Shown here piece after piece: positions 19,106-27,443 of a DNA stretch of 64,000 nt. Position 1 is the first letter of the stretch, and every line of letters begins with the position of its first letter. The position numbers and the translations under genes are program-made. The stretch covers positions 2,232,001-2,296,000 of the forward strand of contig NZ_CP042429.1 in NCBI RefSeq assembly GCF_007970465.1, read 5' to 3'. The notes below the pieces were generated by a model. It had not been told where the DNA came from. It worked only from the letters and a program-made list of their open reading frames with translations, and searched no databases. Source of the DNA: Corynebacterium nuruki S6-4 (GTDB taxonomy: Bacteria > Actinomycetota > Actinomycetes > Mycobacteriales > Mycobacteriaceae).

Positions 19106-20570
19106 GGCTCTTCGCGTTCTAGAGTGCGTTGATCCGGTCCTGCAGCTGACCTGAGTGGATCAGTGACCTCAGGATGTAGTGGTTCAGGTTTCTGAACCCC
19201 AGGGCGATGCCGCGCAGATGCTCCAGCCGTCCATTGATCGCCTCCACCGGCCCGTTGGTCGCGCCAAGGTCGAAGTACGCGAGGATGTCGGCCCGTCGGC
19301 GCCACAGGGTCCGTCCAAGCTGTGCCAACTCCTCCAGCCCCGCGGGTAGACCCTGACGCAGAGCGTCGATCACCCTGGACATCAACTTCTTGCCCCGTGA
19401 CTTGTCCGGGTGGCCGTACGCGGCGATGACGTCCTGGTAGAACTCCCAGGTCACCTGCAACGCTACGTAGTCGTCGTCGGTGTCCCACAGCAGATCCAGA
19501 CGTTGTTTCTGCCGGTCGGTGAGGAAGTTCGTCCTTGTCAGCAGCGCCCGGCGGTGCTTGTACAACGGATCGTCCTTCCTCCCCCGCCGCCCGGTGGTTT
19601 CGCGCTGCAGGCGTTGCCGACACCCCGTCAGCTTCTCGGCGGCCAGGTGGACGACATGGAACGGGTCCATGACCTTCCTCGCCGCTGGTAGATCGTGGTC
19701 GACGGCGGTGGCGTAACCGGCGAATCCGTCCATCGTCACGACCTGTACCCCGGCCCGGAACTGCGGGTCACGTTCACGAAGCCAGGTCCGCAGAACCTCT
19801 GCGCTGCGGCCCGGCCGCATGTCGATCAGACGGGCCGGACCCGCCCCGTCGACCAGTGGGGTCAGGTCCACCAGGACGGTGACCATTGAGGACGGCTCGC
19901 CGGGCCGGCGGGTGTGCTTCCAGACATGCTCATCGACTCCGAGGATCCGTACTCCGGCCAGGTGCGACGGGTCGGCGTAGACGAGGTTCCGGGTGGCGGT
20001 GACGGCGACCTTGTTGACCAATTCCCAGCCCACGCCGAGGGCCTTGGCGGTTGCCGCGACACTCATCCGGTCGATGGCAAGGCGCTGGAGGATCCAGCGG
20101 GTCACCCGACGGGTCAGCGTGGCTCCATCGTCGGCGCACGGCAGGGAGGTCTGGAAGATCTTCCTGCTGCACGTGGGGTTGGTGCAGGTGAAGCGCGGTA
20201 CCCGGACGTGCAGGCGAGTGGGGAACCCGACGACCGGCAGGTCGACGAGTCGACGTCGGACGTGGTCCCGCTTCGCCCCAGGCATCGCGCAGTCCGGGCA
20301 GGAATCGGCGACTGCCAGCGGGGCAGCGTCGATGATGGTGAGTGTGCCGGCGTCGGCAGCACCGGTGATCGTCAGTCCGAGTTCCGCAGTGCGGCAGATG
20401 GTGTCGGCGACGAGGTTGCCAGTAGGGTGCACGATAGGGTCCTGGTTCGGTCAGATGAAGGTGTGGTAACTCTCATCTTGTACCGGCCAGGGCCTCTGTA
20501 TGTTGTGCCACCCCGGGTCCTCGTCGACCCCGCCCGAACGTCAGCTACGCACTCTCAACCGCGAAGAGCC
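19106..20570 (-). mobile_element. Intact ISL3-family insertion sequence
   Basis: A 1465-bp element with imperfect 23-bp inverted ends: GGCTCTTCGCGTTCTAGAGT... at 19106-19128, matched by GGCTCTTCGCGGTTGAGAGT... read inward from 20570 to 20548. It is flanked by the 8-bp direct repeat ACTTCACG at 19098-19105 and 20571-20578, the duplication length expected of ISL3. It carries one full-length transposase. Intact ends, intact gene and perfect duplication point to recent insertion. Confidence 0.95.
19119..20432 (-). CDS. ISL3-family transposase
   Basis: A 437-residue transposase. The N-terminus has a zinc-finger-like set of cysteines (CPDCAMPG; then FTCTNPTCSRKIF). A helix-turn-helix region follows (MSVAATAKALGVGWELVNKV), then the DDE catalytic domain (ILGVDEHVWKH; VVTMDGFAGYATAV; late acidic residue in GPVEAINGRLEHLRG). 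This order and length are typical of the ISL3 family, which includes IS31831-type corynebacterial elements. It starts with GTG at 20432 preceded by AGGA, inside the element, and reads opposite to the rrn and glycosidase genes. No frameshift or internal stop is present, so the gene looks functional. Confidence 0.95.
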   Translation of the reverse strand: MHPTGNLVADTICRTAELGLTITGAADAGTLTIIDAAPLAVADSCPDCAMPGAKRDHVRRRLVDLPVVGFPTRLHVRVPRFTCTNPTCSRKIFQTSLPCADDGATLTRRVTRWILQRLAIDRMSVAATAKALGVGWELVNKVAVTATRNLVYADPSHLAGVRILGVDEHVWKHTRRPGEPSSMVTVLVDLTPLVDGAGPARLIDMRPGRSAEVLRTWLRERDPQFRAGVQVVTMDGFAGYATAVDHDLPAARKVMDPFHVVHLAAEKLTGCRQRLQRETTGRRGRKDDPLYKHRRALLTRTNFLTDRQKQRLDLLWDTDDDYVALQVTWEFYQDVIAAYGHPDKSRGKKLMSRVIDALRQGLPAGLEELAQLGRTLWRRRADILAYFDLGATNGPVEAINGRLEHLRGIALGFRNLNHYILRSLIHSGQLQDRINAL

Positions 20571-20667
20571 ACTTCACGGAGGATCGTGCGATTCGCGGGC
20601 CCGGCCCACGATGGCGGTGAGGCGCCGCCGCGGGCGCGGGGGTGGGGACCGCAGGTACAAAGGGGGC

Positions 20668-22968
20668 ATGAAACCCGACACCACTTCCCCTGATGCCACC
20701 ACCGCAGACCTTCCGCTGGAGACGCGCGCCGCCCTCGGCTCGGGCAGAGACTTCTGGACCACCAAGGACGTCGCCGGCGTCCCGTCGATCACCCTGACCG
20801 ACGGCCCGCACGGCATCCGTCTGCAGACCGGTGCGACCGACCACCTCGGCCTCGCCGGCAGCCTCCCCGCGACCTGTTTCCCGCCGGCAGCCGGACTGTC
20901 GCAGAGCTGGGATCCGGAGCTCGTCGAGCGCGTCGGCGCCGCCCTCGCCGAGGAGGCGCAGGCTGCGGACGTACAGGTACTGCTCGGCCCCGGGATCAAC
21001 ATCAAGCGGTCACCGCTGGGCGGCCGCAACTTCGAGTACTACTCGGAGGATCCCCACCTGGCCGGCACGTTGGGGGCCGCGTGGGTCTCCGGTCTGCAGG
21101 GCGGAGGCGTGGGAGCCTCGCTGAAACACTTCGCACTGAACAACCAGGAGGACGACCGCATGCGCGTCAGCGCGGATGTCGATCCCCGGCCGCTGCGGGA
21201 GCTCTACCTGCGTGCCTTCCGGCGGGTGGTGGAGGATGCGCAGCCGGCGACGGTGATGTGCTCCTACAACGCGGTCAACGGCGTCCCGGTCCGCCATAAC
21301 CGGCATCTTCTCACCGACATCCTGCGCGGCGAGTGGGGATTCCGGGGCGCGGTGGTCTCCGACTGGGGCGCGGTCGGCGGCCGGGTCGAGGCCGTCCGGG
21401 CCGGGCTCGACCTGCAGATGCCCTCCGACGGCGGCGGATCGGACGCCGAGGTCGTGGCCGCCGTCCGGTCGGGGGAGCTCGACGAGACGGCGGTGACGAC
21501 GGCCGCTGACCGTGTCGCCGCGCTGGCGCGGAACGCCCGGGCGGCGCGGCGGGAGGGGGCGTCCTTCGGCGACGACGTGCAGCAGGCCCACCATGAACTG
21601 GCCCGCGAGGCGGCGGCACGGTCGATCGTGCTGTTGAAGAACGATCCGGCCGACGGCCGCCACATCCTGCCCATCGCGGATTCGGGGGTGACCGGCTCGG
21701 TGGCTGTCATCGGCCCCTTCGCCGAAACACCCCGCTACCAGGGTGGCGGCAGCTCCCACGTCAACGCCACCGAGGTCGACAGTCCGCTGGAGCAGCTGCG
21801 GGAGCGGCTCGGCGCCCCGGTCACCTACGCCGCCGGGTTCACCACCGACGGTTCCGGCAGGAACGCGGCGCTGCTCGCTGAGGCGGTGGAGGACGCCGCG
21901 AATGCCGATATCGCCGTGGTGTTCCTCGGTCTAGCGGAGAACCAGGAATCGGAGGGTTTCGACCGGACGACCATCGAGCTGCCGGCCGAGCAGCTGTCGC
22001 TGCTGCGGGCTGTGCGGGCGGTGCAGGAGCGGGTCGTCGTGGTGCTCTCCCACGGTGGTGCGCTGGAACTCGGCCAGGTGAAGCGGTCGGCGCCGGCGAT
22101 CCTCGACGGCAACCTGCTGGGGCAGGGCGGTGGCGCAGCACTGGCGGATGTCCTGACCGGCGTGGTGAACCCCTCCGGCAAACTGAGTGAGACCATGCCG
22201 GCCCGCCTCGCCGACAACCCGGCCTACCTGGACTTCCCCGGTGAGCACGGGCATGTCCGCTACGGCGAGGGGCTGTTCGTCGGCTACCGGTGGTACGACG
22301 CCCGGGAGCTGGGCGTCGCCTTCCCGTTCGGGCACGGCCTGTCGTACACGACGTTCGCCTATTCGGAGGCGTTCGCGCAGCCCGACGATGACGGTGACGG
22401 CATCACGGTGAGCCTGACGGTGACGAACACCGGGAAACGGGCCGGGCGGGAAGTTGTCCAGGCCTATGTCGCGGTGCCGGATTCCGCGCAGGTCCGGGTC
22501 CCGCGCGCTCTCGCGGGATTCGGGTCGGTGACGCTGGAGCCGGGGGAGTCCTCGGACCTGGAGATCCATCTGGACCGTCGTGACCTGGAGTACTGGGACA
22601 TCCGGGCGGACCGGTTCGTCCTGGAACCCGGCAGGTACGTGGTGCATCTCGGCTCGTCGAGCCGGGACCTGCGGGCGGAGGTCGAGGTCGATCTGGAGGG
22701 TGAGGAGGTCGCGGTCCCGCTGACGCTGCAGTCCAGTCTGGGTGAGGCGATGGCACATCCGGCGGTGGCGCAGGCGCTCGGCCAGGCCATGGCGGCGTTC
22801 ACCGGAGGTGACGGCGACGGTGACGGCGCAGCCACCGGTGAGGCACTCGGGGTGGACATGGCGAAGATGATGGCCTCGATCCCGCTGGACCGGATCGTCG
22901 GTTTCTCGAACGGTGCGGTCTCCGCCGAGCAGCTCCAGCAGCTGCTGGACGCGGCGAACCACCACTGA
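20668..22968 (+). CDS. Beta-glucosidase-type glycoside hydrolase, family 3
   Basis: A 766-residue GH3 enzyme without a signal peptide, so probably cytosolic. The (beta/alpha)8 domain contains GPGINIKRSPLGGRNFEYYS, the KHFALNNQE segment, and GAVVSDWGAV, whose Asp232 is the expected nucleophile. The alpha/beta sandwich domain starts near residue 310 (SIVLLKND, VAVIGPFAETPRYQGGGSSH), and a fibronectin III-like domain lies near 570-690 (VTNTGKRAGREVVQAYV). An extra C-terminal helical tail ends in AVSAEQLQQLLDAANHH. It would release terminal beta-linked sugars from oligosaccharides or glycosides. Start is the ATG at 20668 after AAAGGGGG. The insertion sequence ends only 97 bases upstream and may have replaced or separated its native promoter. 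Confidence 0.93.
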   Translation: MKPDTTSPDATTADLPLETRAALGSGRDFWTTKDVAGVPSITLTDGPHGIRLQTGATDHLGLAGSLPATCFPPAAGLSQSWDPELVERVGAALAEEAQAADVQVLLGPGINIKRSPLGGRNFEYYSEDPHLAGTLGAAWVSGLQGGGVGASLKHFALNNQEDDRMRVSADVDPRPLRELYLRAFRRVVEDAQPATVMCSYNAVNGVPVRHNRHLLTDILRGEWGFRGAVVSDWGAVGGRVEAVRAGLDLQMPSDGGGSDAEVVAAVRSGELDETAVTTAADRVAALARNARAARREGASFGDDVQQAHHELAREAAARSIVLLKNDPADGRHILPIADSGVTGSVAVIGPFAETPRYQGGGSSHVNATEVDSPLEQLRERLGAPVTYAAGFTTDGSGRNAALLAEAVEDAANADIAVVFLGLAENQESEGFDRTTIELPAEQLSLLRAVRAVQERVVVVLSHGGALELGQVKRSAPAILDGNLLGQGGGAALADVLTGVVNPSGKLSETMPARLADNPAYLDFPGEHGHVRYGEGLFVGYRWYDARELGVAFPFGHGLSYTTFAYSEAFAQPDDDGDGITVSLTVTNTGKRAGREVVQAYVAVPDSAQVRVPRALAGFGSVTLEPGESSDLEIHLDRRDLEYWDIRADRFVLEPGRYVVHLGSSSRDLRAEVEVDLEGEEVAVPLTLQSSLGEAMAHPAVAQALGQAMAAFTGGDGDGDGAATGEALGVDMAKMMASIPLDRIVGFSNGAVSAEQLQQLLDAANHH

Positions 22969-23010
22969 CCGGCCCCGGTCCGGCCCGACCGCTCCGGGGG
23001 ACCGGCACCG

Positions 23011-23025
23011 TACCATGACGGTGTG
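23011..23025 (+). promoter_or_regulatory. Leaderless-type -10 element of lipase 1
   Basis: TACCAT (23011-23016) lies six bases before the GTG start at 23023, with no ribosome-binding site. This matches the spacing seen at other probable leaderless genes in the window. Confidence 0.4.
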
Positions 23026-24390
23026 AGTGTCCACGGTTTCCTGCGGTCCGTGCATACCGTGCTGCGCACCGTCCGGCTGACGGTGCAGCGTGCCGCCGGT
23101 GTGGTGCTGTGCGGTCCGGTGCTGGTCATCGGGGTGCTCGCGGCGGATGCGGTCATCGTCCCCGACTCAGCCACCGTCGCCGCGGATTCCGCCGACGCCC
23201 GCGGCTTCTTCGGTCTGCCGGCGCCGGCGGTGCTGCAGGACGCCGCCCCGGGTGAGCCCCTGGCGACCCGGGAGGTGCCGGTCGCACTCGGTGCCCGGGC
23301 CGCCGGACCGGTGCTGACGCTGCCGTTGACGGCGACCCAGGTGCAGTACCGCACCACCGATGCGCAGGGGCGTCCGACCGCGGCGGTGACCACGGTGCTG
23401 CGTCCGCCGGGCGGCGGGAACGGGACCGCGGTGATGTACGCCAGCTACTACGATTCGTTGGATCCGGCGGACAGTCCGTCGCGGGCGATCGCGGGGATGC
23501 CCGTCGCGGACGCCTCCACGATCAGCGGTGAACTCGCGCTCGTCGCCCCGTTGCTCGCGTCGGGCACGACCGTCATCCTCCCGGACATCCAGGGGGAACG
23601 GGGCATCTTCGCCGTCGGCGAGGAGTACGGCCACATCACCCTCGATGCACTGCGCGCCACCGCGCGCACCAGCGGTTCCGGCTACACGGGGCAGACCCCG
23701 ACTGTGCTGGCCGGGTATTCGGGCGGGGCCATCGCCGCGGCCTGGGCCGGGTCACTCGCCGCCGACTACGCTCCCGAGGTGGCGTCCTCGATCGTCGGTG
23801 TGGCGCAGGGCGGACTGATGGTGACCCCGGAGCACAACCTCGACTATGTCGCGGAGAGTCCCACATGGTCGGCGGTGGCGGGGATGGCGTTCCTCGGCAT
23901 GGCGCGCGCCTACGGCGTGGACCTGGATCCGTACCTCACCGCGCACGGCCGGCAGGTGCTCGGCGGTCTCGACGGGGTGATCATCGGGGACGCCAAGCAC
24001 CGCTTCGACCATCTGCGGTGGGACGAGCTGTTCCGGCCGGAGTTCCCGGGGCCCGACAGTGTGCCGGCGATCCGGCGGATCCTCGACGCCACGGACCTGT
24101 CGCGGCGTCCGGCGCCGGATTACCCCCAGTTGATCGTGCAGGGCACCGGCGGGGTCGAGGACGGGACGCCGGATTCGCCGACGCTCGGCGGCGGCGACGG
24201 GGTGATGCTCACCCGTGATGTGCGGGGTTGGGCGCGGCGGCTGTGCGGCGCGGGCGCACCGGTGGACTACCGGGAGGTCGGGGCGGCCCACGGCCCGGCG
24301 GGCGGGCAGTGGGCGCGGGAGGCGGCGACGTGGATCCGGGACGCCCTGTCCGGAGCGGCCGTATCAGACAACACCTGTGAAAACATATAG
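23023..24390 (+). CDS. Secreted lipase paralogue 1 of 3, LIP family
   Basis: A 455-residue exported alpha/beta-hydrolase. The long N-terminus has a hydrophobic export segment (AAGVVLCGPVLVIGVLAADA, ~residues 25-45). The mature part begins with FFGLPAPAVLQDAAPGEPLA, a motif shared with the next two genes. The nucleophile elbow is GYSGG with Ser233. VILPDIQGERGIFAVGEEYG and VAQGGLMVTPEHNLDYV are also common to all three. The C-terminus has cysteines (RRLCGAGAP, NTCENI) that may form a disulfide. It acts on external acyl esters by family inference. This copy is the most diverged of the three: it lacks the EKTPPHPTLGDG form (here DGTPDSPTLGGG) and the SLTD end. Confidence 0.88.
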   Translation: MSVHGFLRSVHTVLRTVRLTVQRAAGVVLCGPVLVIGVLAADAVIVPDSATVAADSADARGFFGLPAPAVLQDAAPGEPLATREVPVALGARAAGPVLTLPLTATQVQYRTTDAQGRPTAAVTTVLRPPGGGNGTAVMYASYYDSLDPADSPSRAIAGMPVADASTISGELALVAPLLASGTTVILPDIQGERGIFAVGEEYGHITLDALRATARTSGSGYTGQTPTVLAGYSGGAIAAAWAGSLAADYAPEVASSIVGVAQGGLMVTPEHNLDYVAESPTWSAVAGMAFLGMARAYGVDLDPYLTAHGRQVLGGLDGVIIGDAKHRFDHLRWDELFRPEFPGPDSVPAIRRILDATDLSRRPAPDYPQLIVQGTGGVEDGTPDSPTLGGGDGVMLTRDVRGWARRLCGAGAPVDYREVGAAHGPAGGQWAREAATWIRDALSGAAVSDNTCENI

Positions 24391-24561
24391 TAAAAGAAAA
24401 ATATGGGGATACTGACAGTAGATTTCGGGACTGTCAGTGACGCGACTGTCATTCGTGTCTTCCCAGGTGGCGGGTATTCCGGAGGGTGCGGCGGTGAGAT
24501 TTTTCCGCGGCATGTCCGAATGTCACCGCCGGAAAGTTGCGCCAGTCATAGTGTTCACTAC
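24391..24561. promoter_or_regulatory. Inter-lipase region with two inverted repeats
   Basis: This AT-richer 171-base region holds ACTGACAG/CTGTCAGT (24411-24418 and 24431-24438) and CGGCGGTGA/TCACCGCCG (24489-24497 and 24523-24531). A third CTGTCA half-site lies near 24446. These could be operator sites for the second lipase. Confidence 0.4.
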
Positions 24562-25911
24562 ATGAAAACACATGGAATCCTCCGGTCCGTATGCAGTGCT
24601 GCTGTGCTGGTTCCCGCGCTCGTCGCCGGGACGGCATTCGGCGGAGTGACCGCCGGGGCGGCGGCAGGCACTGCCACGGACACGGCGGCGGAGACCGTCG
24701 CCTCCGACGGTGACTTCTTCGCCCTGCCCGACCCCGCCATCCTCGCCGACCTCAGCCCCGGCACCCCGCTGAAACAGCGGCAGATCCCGCTGCACGTCAA
24801 CGCATTCCCCACCCCGCTGACCGTCACCCAGGTCCAGTACCGCAGCACCGACACCCTCGGTCACCCCACCGCTGCCGTGACCAGCGTCCTGCAGCCGCCG
24901 CCCGGGATCACCCCGACCGGGAACACCGTCATGTACGGCAGCGTCTACGATTCCATGCGCCCGGAGGACGGCCCCTCCCGCGTCCTCTCCGGCACCGTCA
25001 CCGAGGGTGGGGCCATGGTCACCACGGAGATGGCCTACGTCGCCCCGCTGCTCGCCGCCGGACACACCGTGGTGATGCCCGATATCCAGGGTGAGCGGGA
25101 GATCTTCGCCGCCGGCCCCGAATACGGCCGGATCATCCTCGACGGACTGCGTGCCGCCCGGCGCACCCCGGCCGCGGCGGTCGCCGACGGTTCCCCGACC
25201 GCCTTCCTCGGCTACTCCGGCGGTTCCATCGGCGCCGGCTGGGCGTCCATCCTCGCCGCCGACTACGCCCCGGACATCGCCCGCGACATCGTCGGCGTGG
25301 CACAGGGCGGCACGATGGTGCGTCCGGAGCACAATCTCTTCTACGCTGCGGAGGGTGCGGGCTGGTCCGGGGTCGTCGGCATGGCGATCGTCGGGATGAC
25401 CCGTGCCTACGGGGTGGACCTGGATCCCTACCTCACCGACTACGGTCGCGAGGTGACCGCCGAACTCGACCGGGTGGCGATCGGGGACGCCTCGGACCGC
25501 TACGACCACCTGCGGTGGGAGGAGCTGGTACGCCCCGAGTACCCGGAGCCGGCGTCCATCCCCGAGGTGAAGGCACTGCTCGACGACACGAACATGGGAC
25601 TGCGTGCCACGCCGGCGTTCCCGCAGCTGCTCGTGCAGGCCGGTGGGGGCGAGGCGGAGAAGACCCCGCCGCACCCCACCCTCGGCGACGGTGACGGGGT
25701 GATGCTGCTGGGCGACACCCGCGCGCTCGCCACGCAGTACTGTGCCGACGGCACGCCGGTCGACTACCGGGAGCAGGCCACCGGCGGGCACTCCCAGGGC
25801 TCCTTCGCGTGGTTCGGCGCCGCGCTGCCCTGGGTCAACGACCGTTTCGCCGGGGTTCCCGCCTCCTCCACCTGTGCTGATGTCCCGGCCGGGAACTCAC
25901 TGACGGACTGA
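24562..25911 (+). CDS. Secreted lipase paralogue 2 of 3, LIP family
   Basis: A 449-residue secreted hydrolase with a classical signal peptide (MKTHGILRSVCSAAVLVPAL, cleavage probably after TAGAAAG). The mature start FFALPDPAILADLSPGTPLK matches its neighbours. The catalytic Ser219 is in FLGYSGGSIGAGW. Acid and His candidates lie in LVQAGGGEAEKTPPHPTLGD and ATGGHSQGS. The end, STCADVPAGNSLTD, is nearly the same as in the third copy. By family it is an extracellular esterase or lipase. I take the ATG at 24562 because it directly opens the signal peptide; a longer frame exists but gives no sensible N-terminus. Tandem copies suggest dosage or substrate diversification on lipid-rich surfaces. Confidence 0.9.
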   Translation: MKTHGILRSVCSAAVLVPALVAGTAFGGVTAGAAAGTATDTAAETVASDGDFFALPDPAILADLSPGTPLKQRQIPLHVNAFPTPLTVTQVQYRSTDTLGHPTAAVTSVLQPPPGITPTGNTVMYGSVYDSMRPEDGPSRVLSGTVTEGGAMVTTEMAYVAPLLAAGHTVVMPDIQGEREIFAAGPEYGRIILDGLRAARRTPAAAVADGSPTAFLGYSGGSIGAGWASILAADYAPDIARDIVGVAQGGTMVRPEHNLFYAAEGAGWSGVVGMAIVGMTRAYGVDLDPYLTDYGREVTAELDRVAIGDASDRYDHLRWEELVRPEYPEPASIPEVKALLDDTNMGLRATPAFPQLLVQAGGGEAEKTPPHPTLGDGDGVMLLGDTRALATQYCADGTPVDYREQATGGHSQGSFAWFGAALPWVNDRFAGVPASSTCADVPAGNSLTD

Positions 25912-25999
25912 GCGGCGGCGAGCAGGCACAGACCGGCCCGAACCGGGCCCGGCCGGCGCGGATCAGACGGAAACCGTCCGGCGCTGTCCGGCCGCCGGT

Positions 26000-26013
26000 T
26001 AATATGTTCCGAC
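26000..26013 (+). promoter_or_regulatory. -10 element of lipase 3
   Basis: TAATAT (26000-26005) sits eight bases before the ATG at 26014, giving a nearly leaderless arrangement. Confidence 0.4.
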
Positions 26014-27381
26014 ATGGAAATAACATCACCGTGGCGACGGACGCTCGCCGCAGCCCTGCTGGTCCCCGCGCTCGTGGTGACGGGCACCGGGACCGCCGTC
26101 GCCGGGGCGCCCGCCGATCCGACCGTGCCGGCCGCGGAGGACGCGGCGGCCCCGGGGATCCCTGTCGTCGATGACGACGCCTCCTTCTTCGCACTGCCGG
26201 ACGCCGCCACGTTGGCTGATCTCGCACCGGGCACCCCGCTGAAACAGCGGGACGTCGTCGCCCGGGTCTCCGGTCTGGAGACCCCCGCCACGATGACCCA
26301 GATCCAGTACCGCAGCACGACCGTCACCGGTGAACCCACCGTCGCCGTCACCAGCATGCTGCACCCGACCGGAGCGGCCGCACCGACCGGGGACACGGTC
26401 ATGTACGCCAGTTTCTACGACTCGATGGATCCGGAGGACGGCCCCTCCCGGCTGCTCGCCCGCGGCACCCAGACCGAACTGCTGGACAAGGCCGAGGCGG
26501 GCTTCGTCGCCCCGGCGCTCATGGCCGGTCACTCCGTCGTCATGCCGGACATCCAGGGCGAACGGGGAATCTTCGCCGTCGGCAAGGAGTACGCCCACAT
26601 CATCCTCGATTCGCTGCGGGCCGCCCACCGCACCCCGGCCGCGGCCGTCGACGAGACGTCCCCGACCGTGTTCGCCGGCTACTCCGGCGGCTCCATCGGC
26701 GCCGGCTGGTCGGCGATCACCGCGGACGACTACGCCCCGGAGATCGCCGAGCATGTCATCGGGGTGGCGCAGGGCGGCACGATGGTCCGGCCCGAGCACA
26801 ACCTCGCCTACGCCGGCGAGGGGCCGAAGTGGTCCGGGGTCGTCGGCATGGCGCTCGCCGGGATGGCACGGGCCTACGGCGACGACCTCACCCCGTACCT
26901 CACCGATTTCGGGCGTGGGGTCGTCGACCACATGGCCGGGATCGCCATCGGGGACGCCGAGAATCTCTACCCTCACCTGCGGTGGGACGAGCTGTTCCGG
27001 CCCGATTACCCGACCCCCGATGACGTCCCCGCGATCCGTCGGGTCCTCGACGACACGAACATGGGTCTGGCGGCGTCCCCCTCCTATCCGCAGCTCATCG
27101 TCCAGGCCGGCGGTGGGGAGCAGCAGCAGAAGACCCCGCCGCACCCCACTCTCGGTGACGGTGACGGGGTGATGCTGCTCGGCGACACCCGTGCCCTGGC
27201 CGCAAAGTACTGCGGTGACGGTGTGCCGGTGCAGTACGTCGAACCCGGTCCGGTCGGGCACACCATCGGGGCGGTCGCCTGGTTCGGCATGGCCCTGCAG
27301 TGGGTCAACGACCGCTTCGCCGGCGCGGCTGCGCCCTCGACCTGCGGTGATGTCCCGCCGGGGAACTCGCTGACGGACTGA
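26014..27381 (+). CDS. Secreted lipase paralogue 3 of 3, LIP family
   Basis: A 455-residue secreted hydrolase closely related to the previous gene. The signal peptide is RTLAAALLVPALVVTGTGTA followed by an Ala/Pro spacer to ~residue 50. The mature opening is FFALPDAATLADLAPGTPLK. The catalytic Ser224 lies in FAGYSGGSIGAGW. TTVTGEPTVAVTSML, VMPDIQGERGIFAVGKEYAH, VAQGGTMVRPEHNLAYAGEG and KTPPHPTLGDGDGVMLLGDT align with paralogue 2. The protein ends STCGDVPPGNSLTD. The family hydrolyses acylglycerols and related esters outside the cell. The Old Yellow Enzyme gene follows 62 bases later in the same direction but is not functionally linked in any obvious way. Confidence 0.9.
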   Translation: MEITSPWRRTLAAALLVPALVVTGTGTAVAGAPADPTVPAAEDAAAPGIPVVDDDASFFALPDAATLADLAPGTPLKQRDVVARVSGLETPATMTQIQYRSTTVTGEPTVAVTSMLHPTGAAAPTGDTVMYASFYDSMDPEDGPSRLLARGTQTELLDKAEAGFVAPALMAGHSVVMPDIQGERGIFAVGKEYAHIILDSLRAAHRTPAAAVDETSPTVFAGYSGGSIGAGWSAITADDYAPEIAEHVIGVAQGGTMVRPEHNLAYAGEGPKWSGVVGMALAGMARAYGDDLTPYLTDFGRGVVDHMAGIAIGDAENLYPHLRWDELFRPDYPTPDDVPAIRRVLDDTNMGLAASPSYPQLIVQAGGGEQQQKTPPHPTLGDGDGVMLLGDTRALAAKYCGDGVPVQYVEPGPVGHTIGAVAWFGMALQWVNDRFAGAAAPSTCGDVPPGNSLTD

Positions 27382-27443
27382 GTTCCGGGAGTACCCCGGG
27401 GGCACCCGGGAATAGCGCCCCGCCGCCACCGGTTCCCCGTGGC

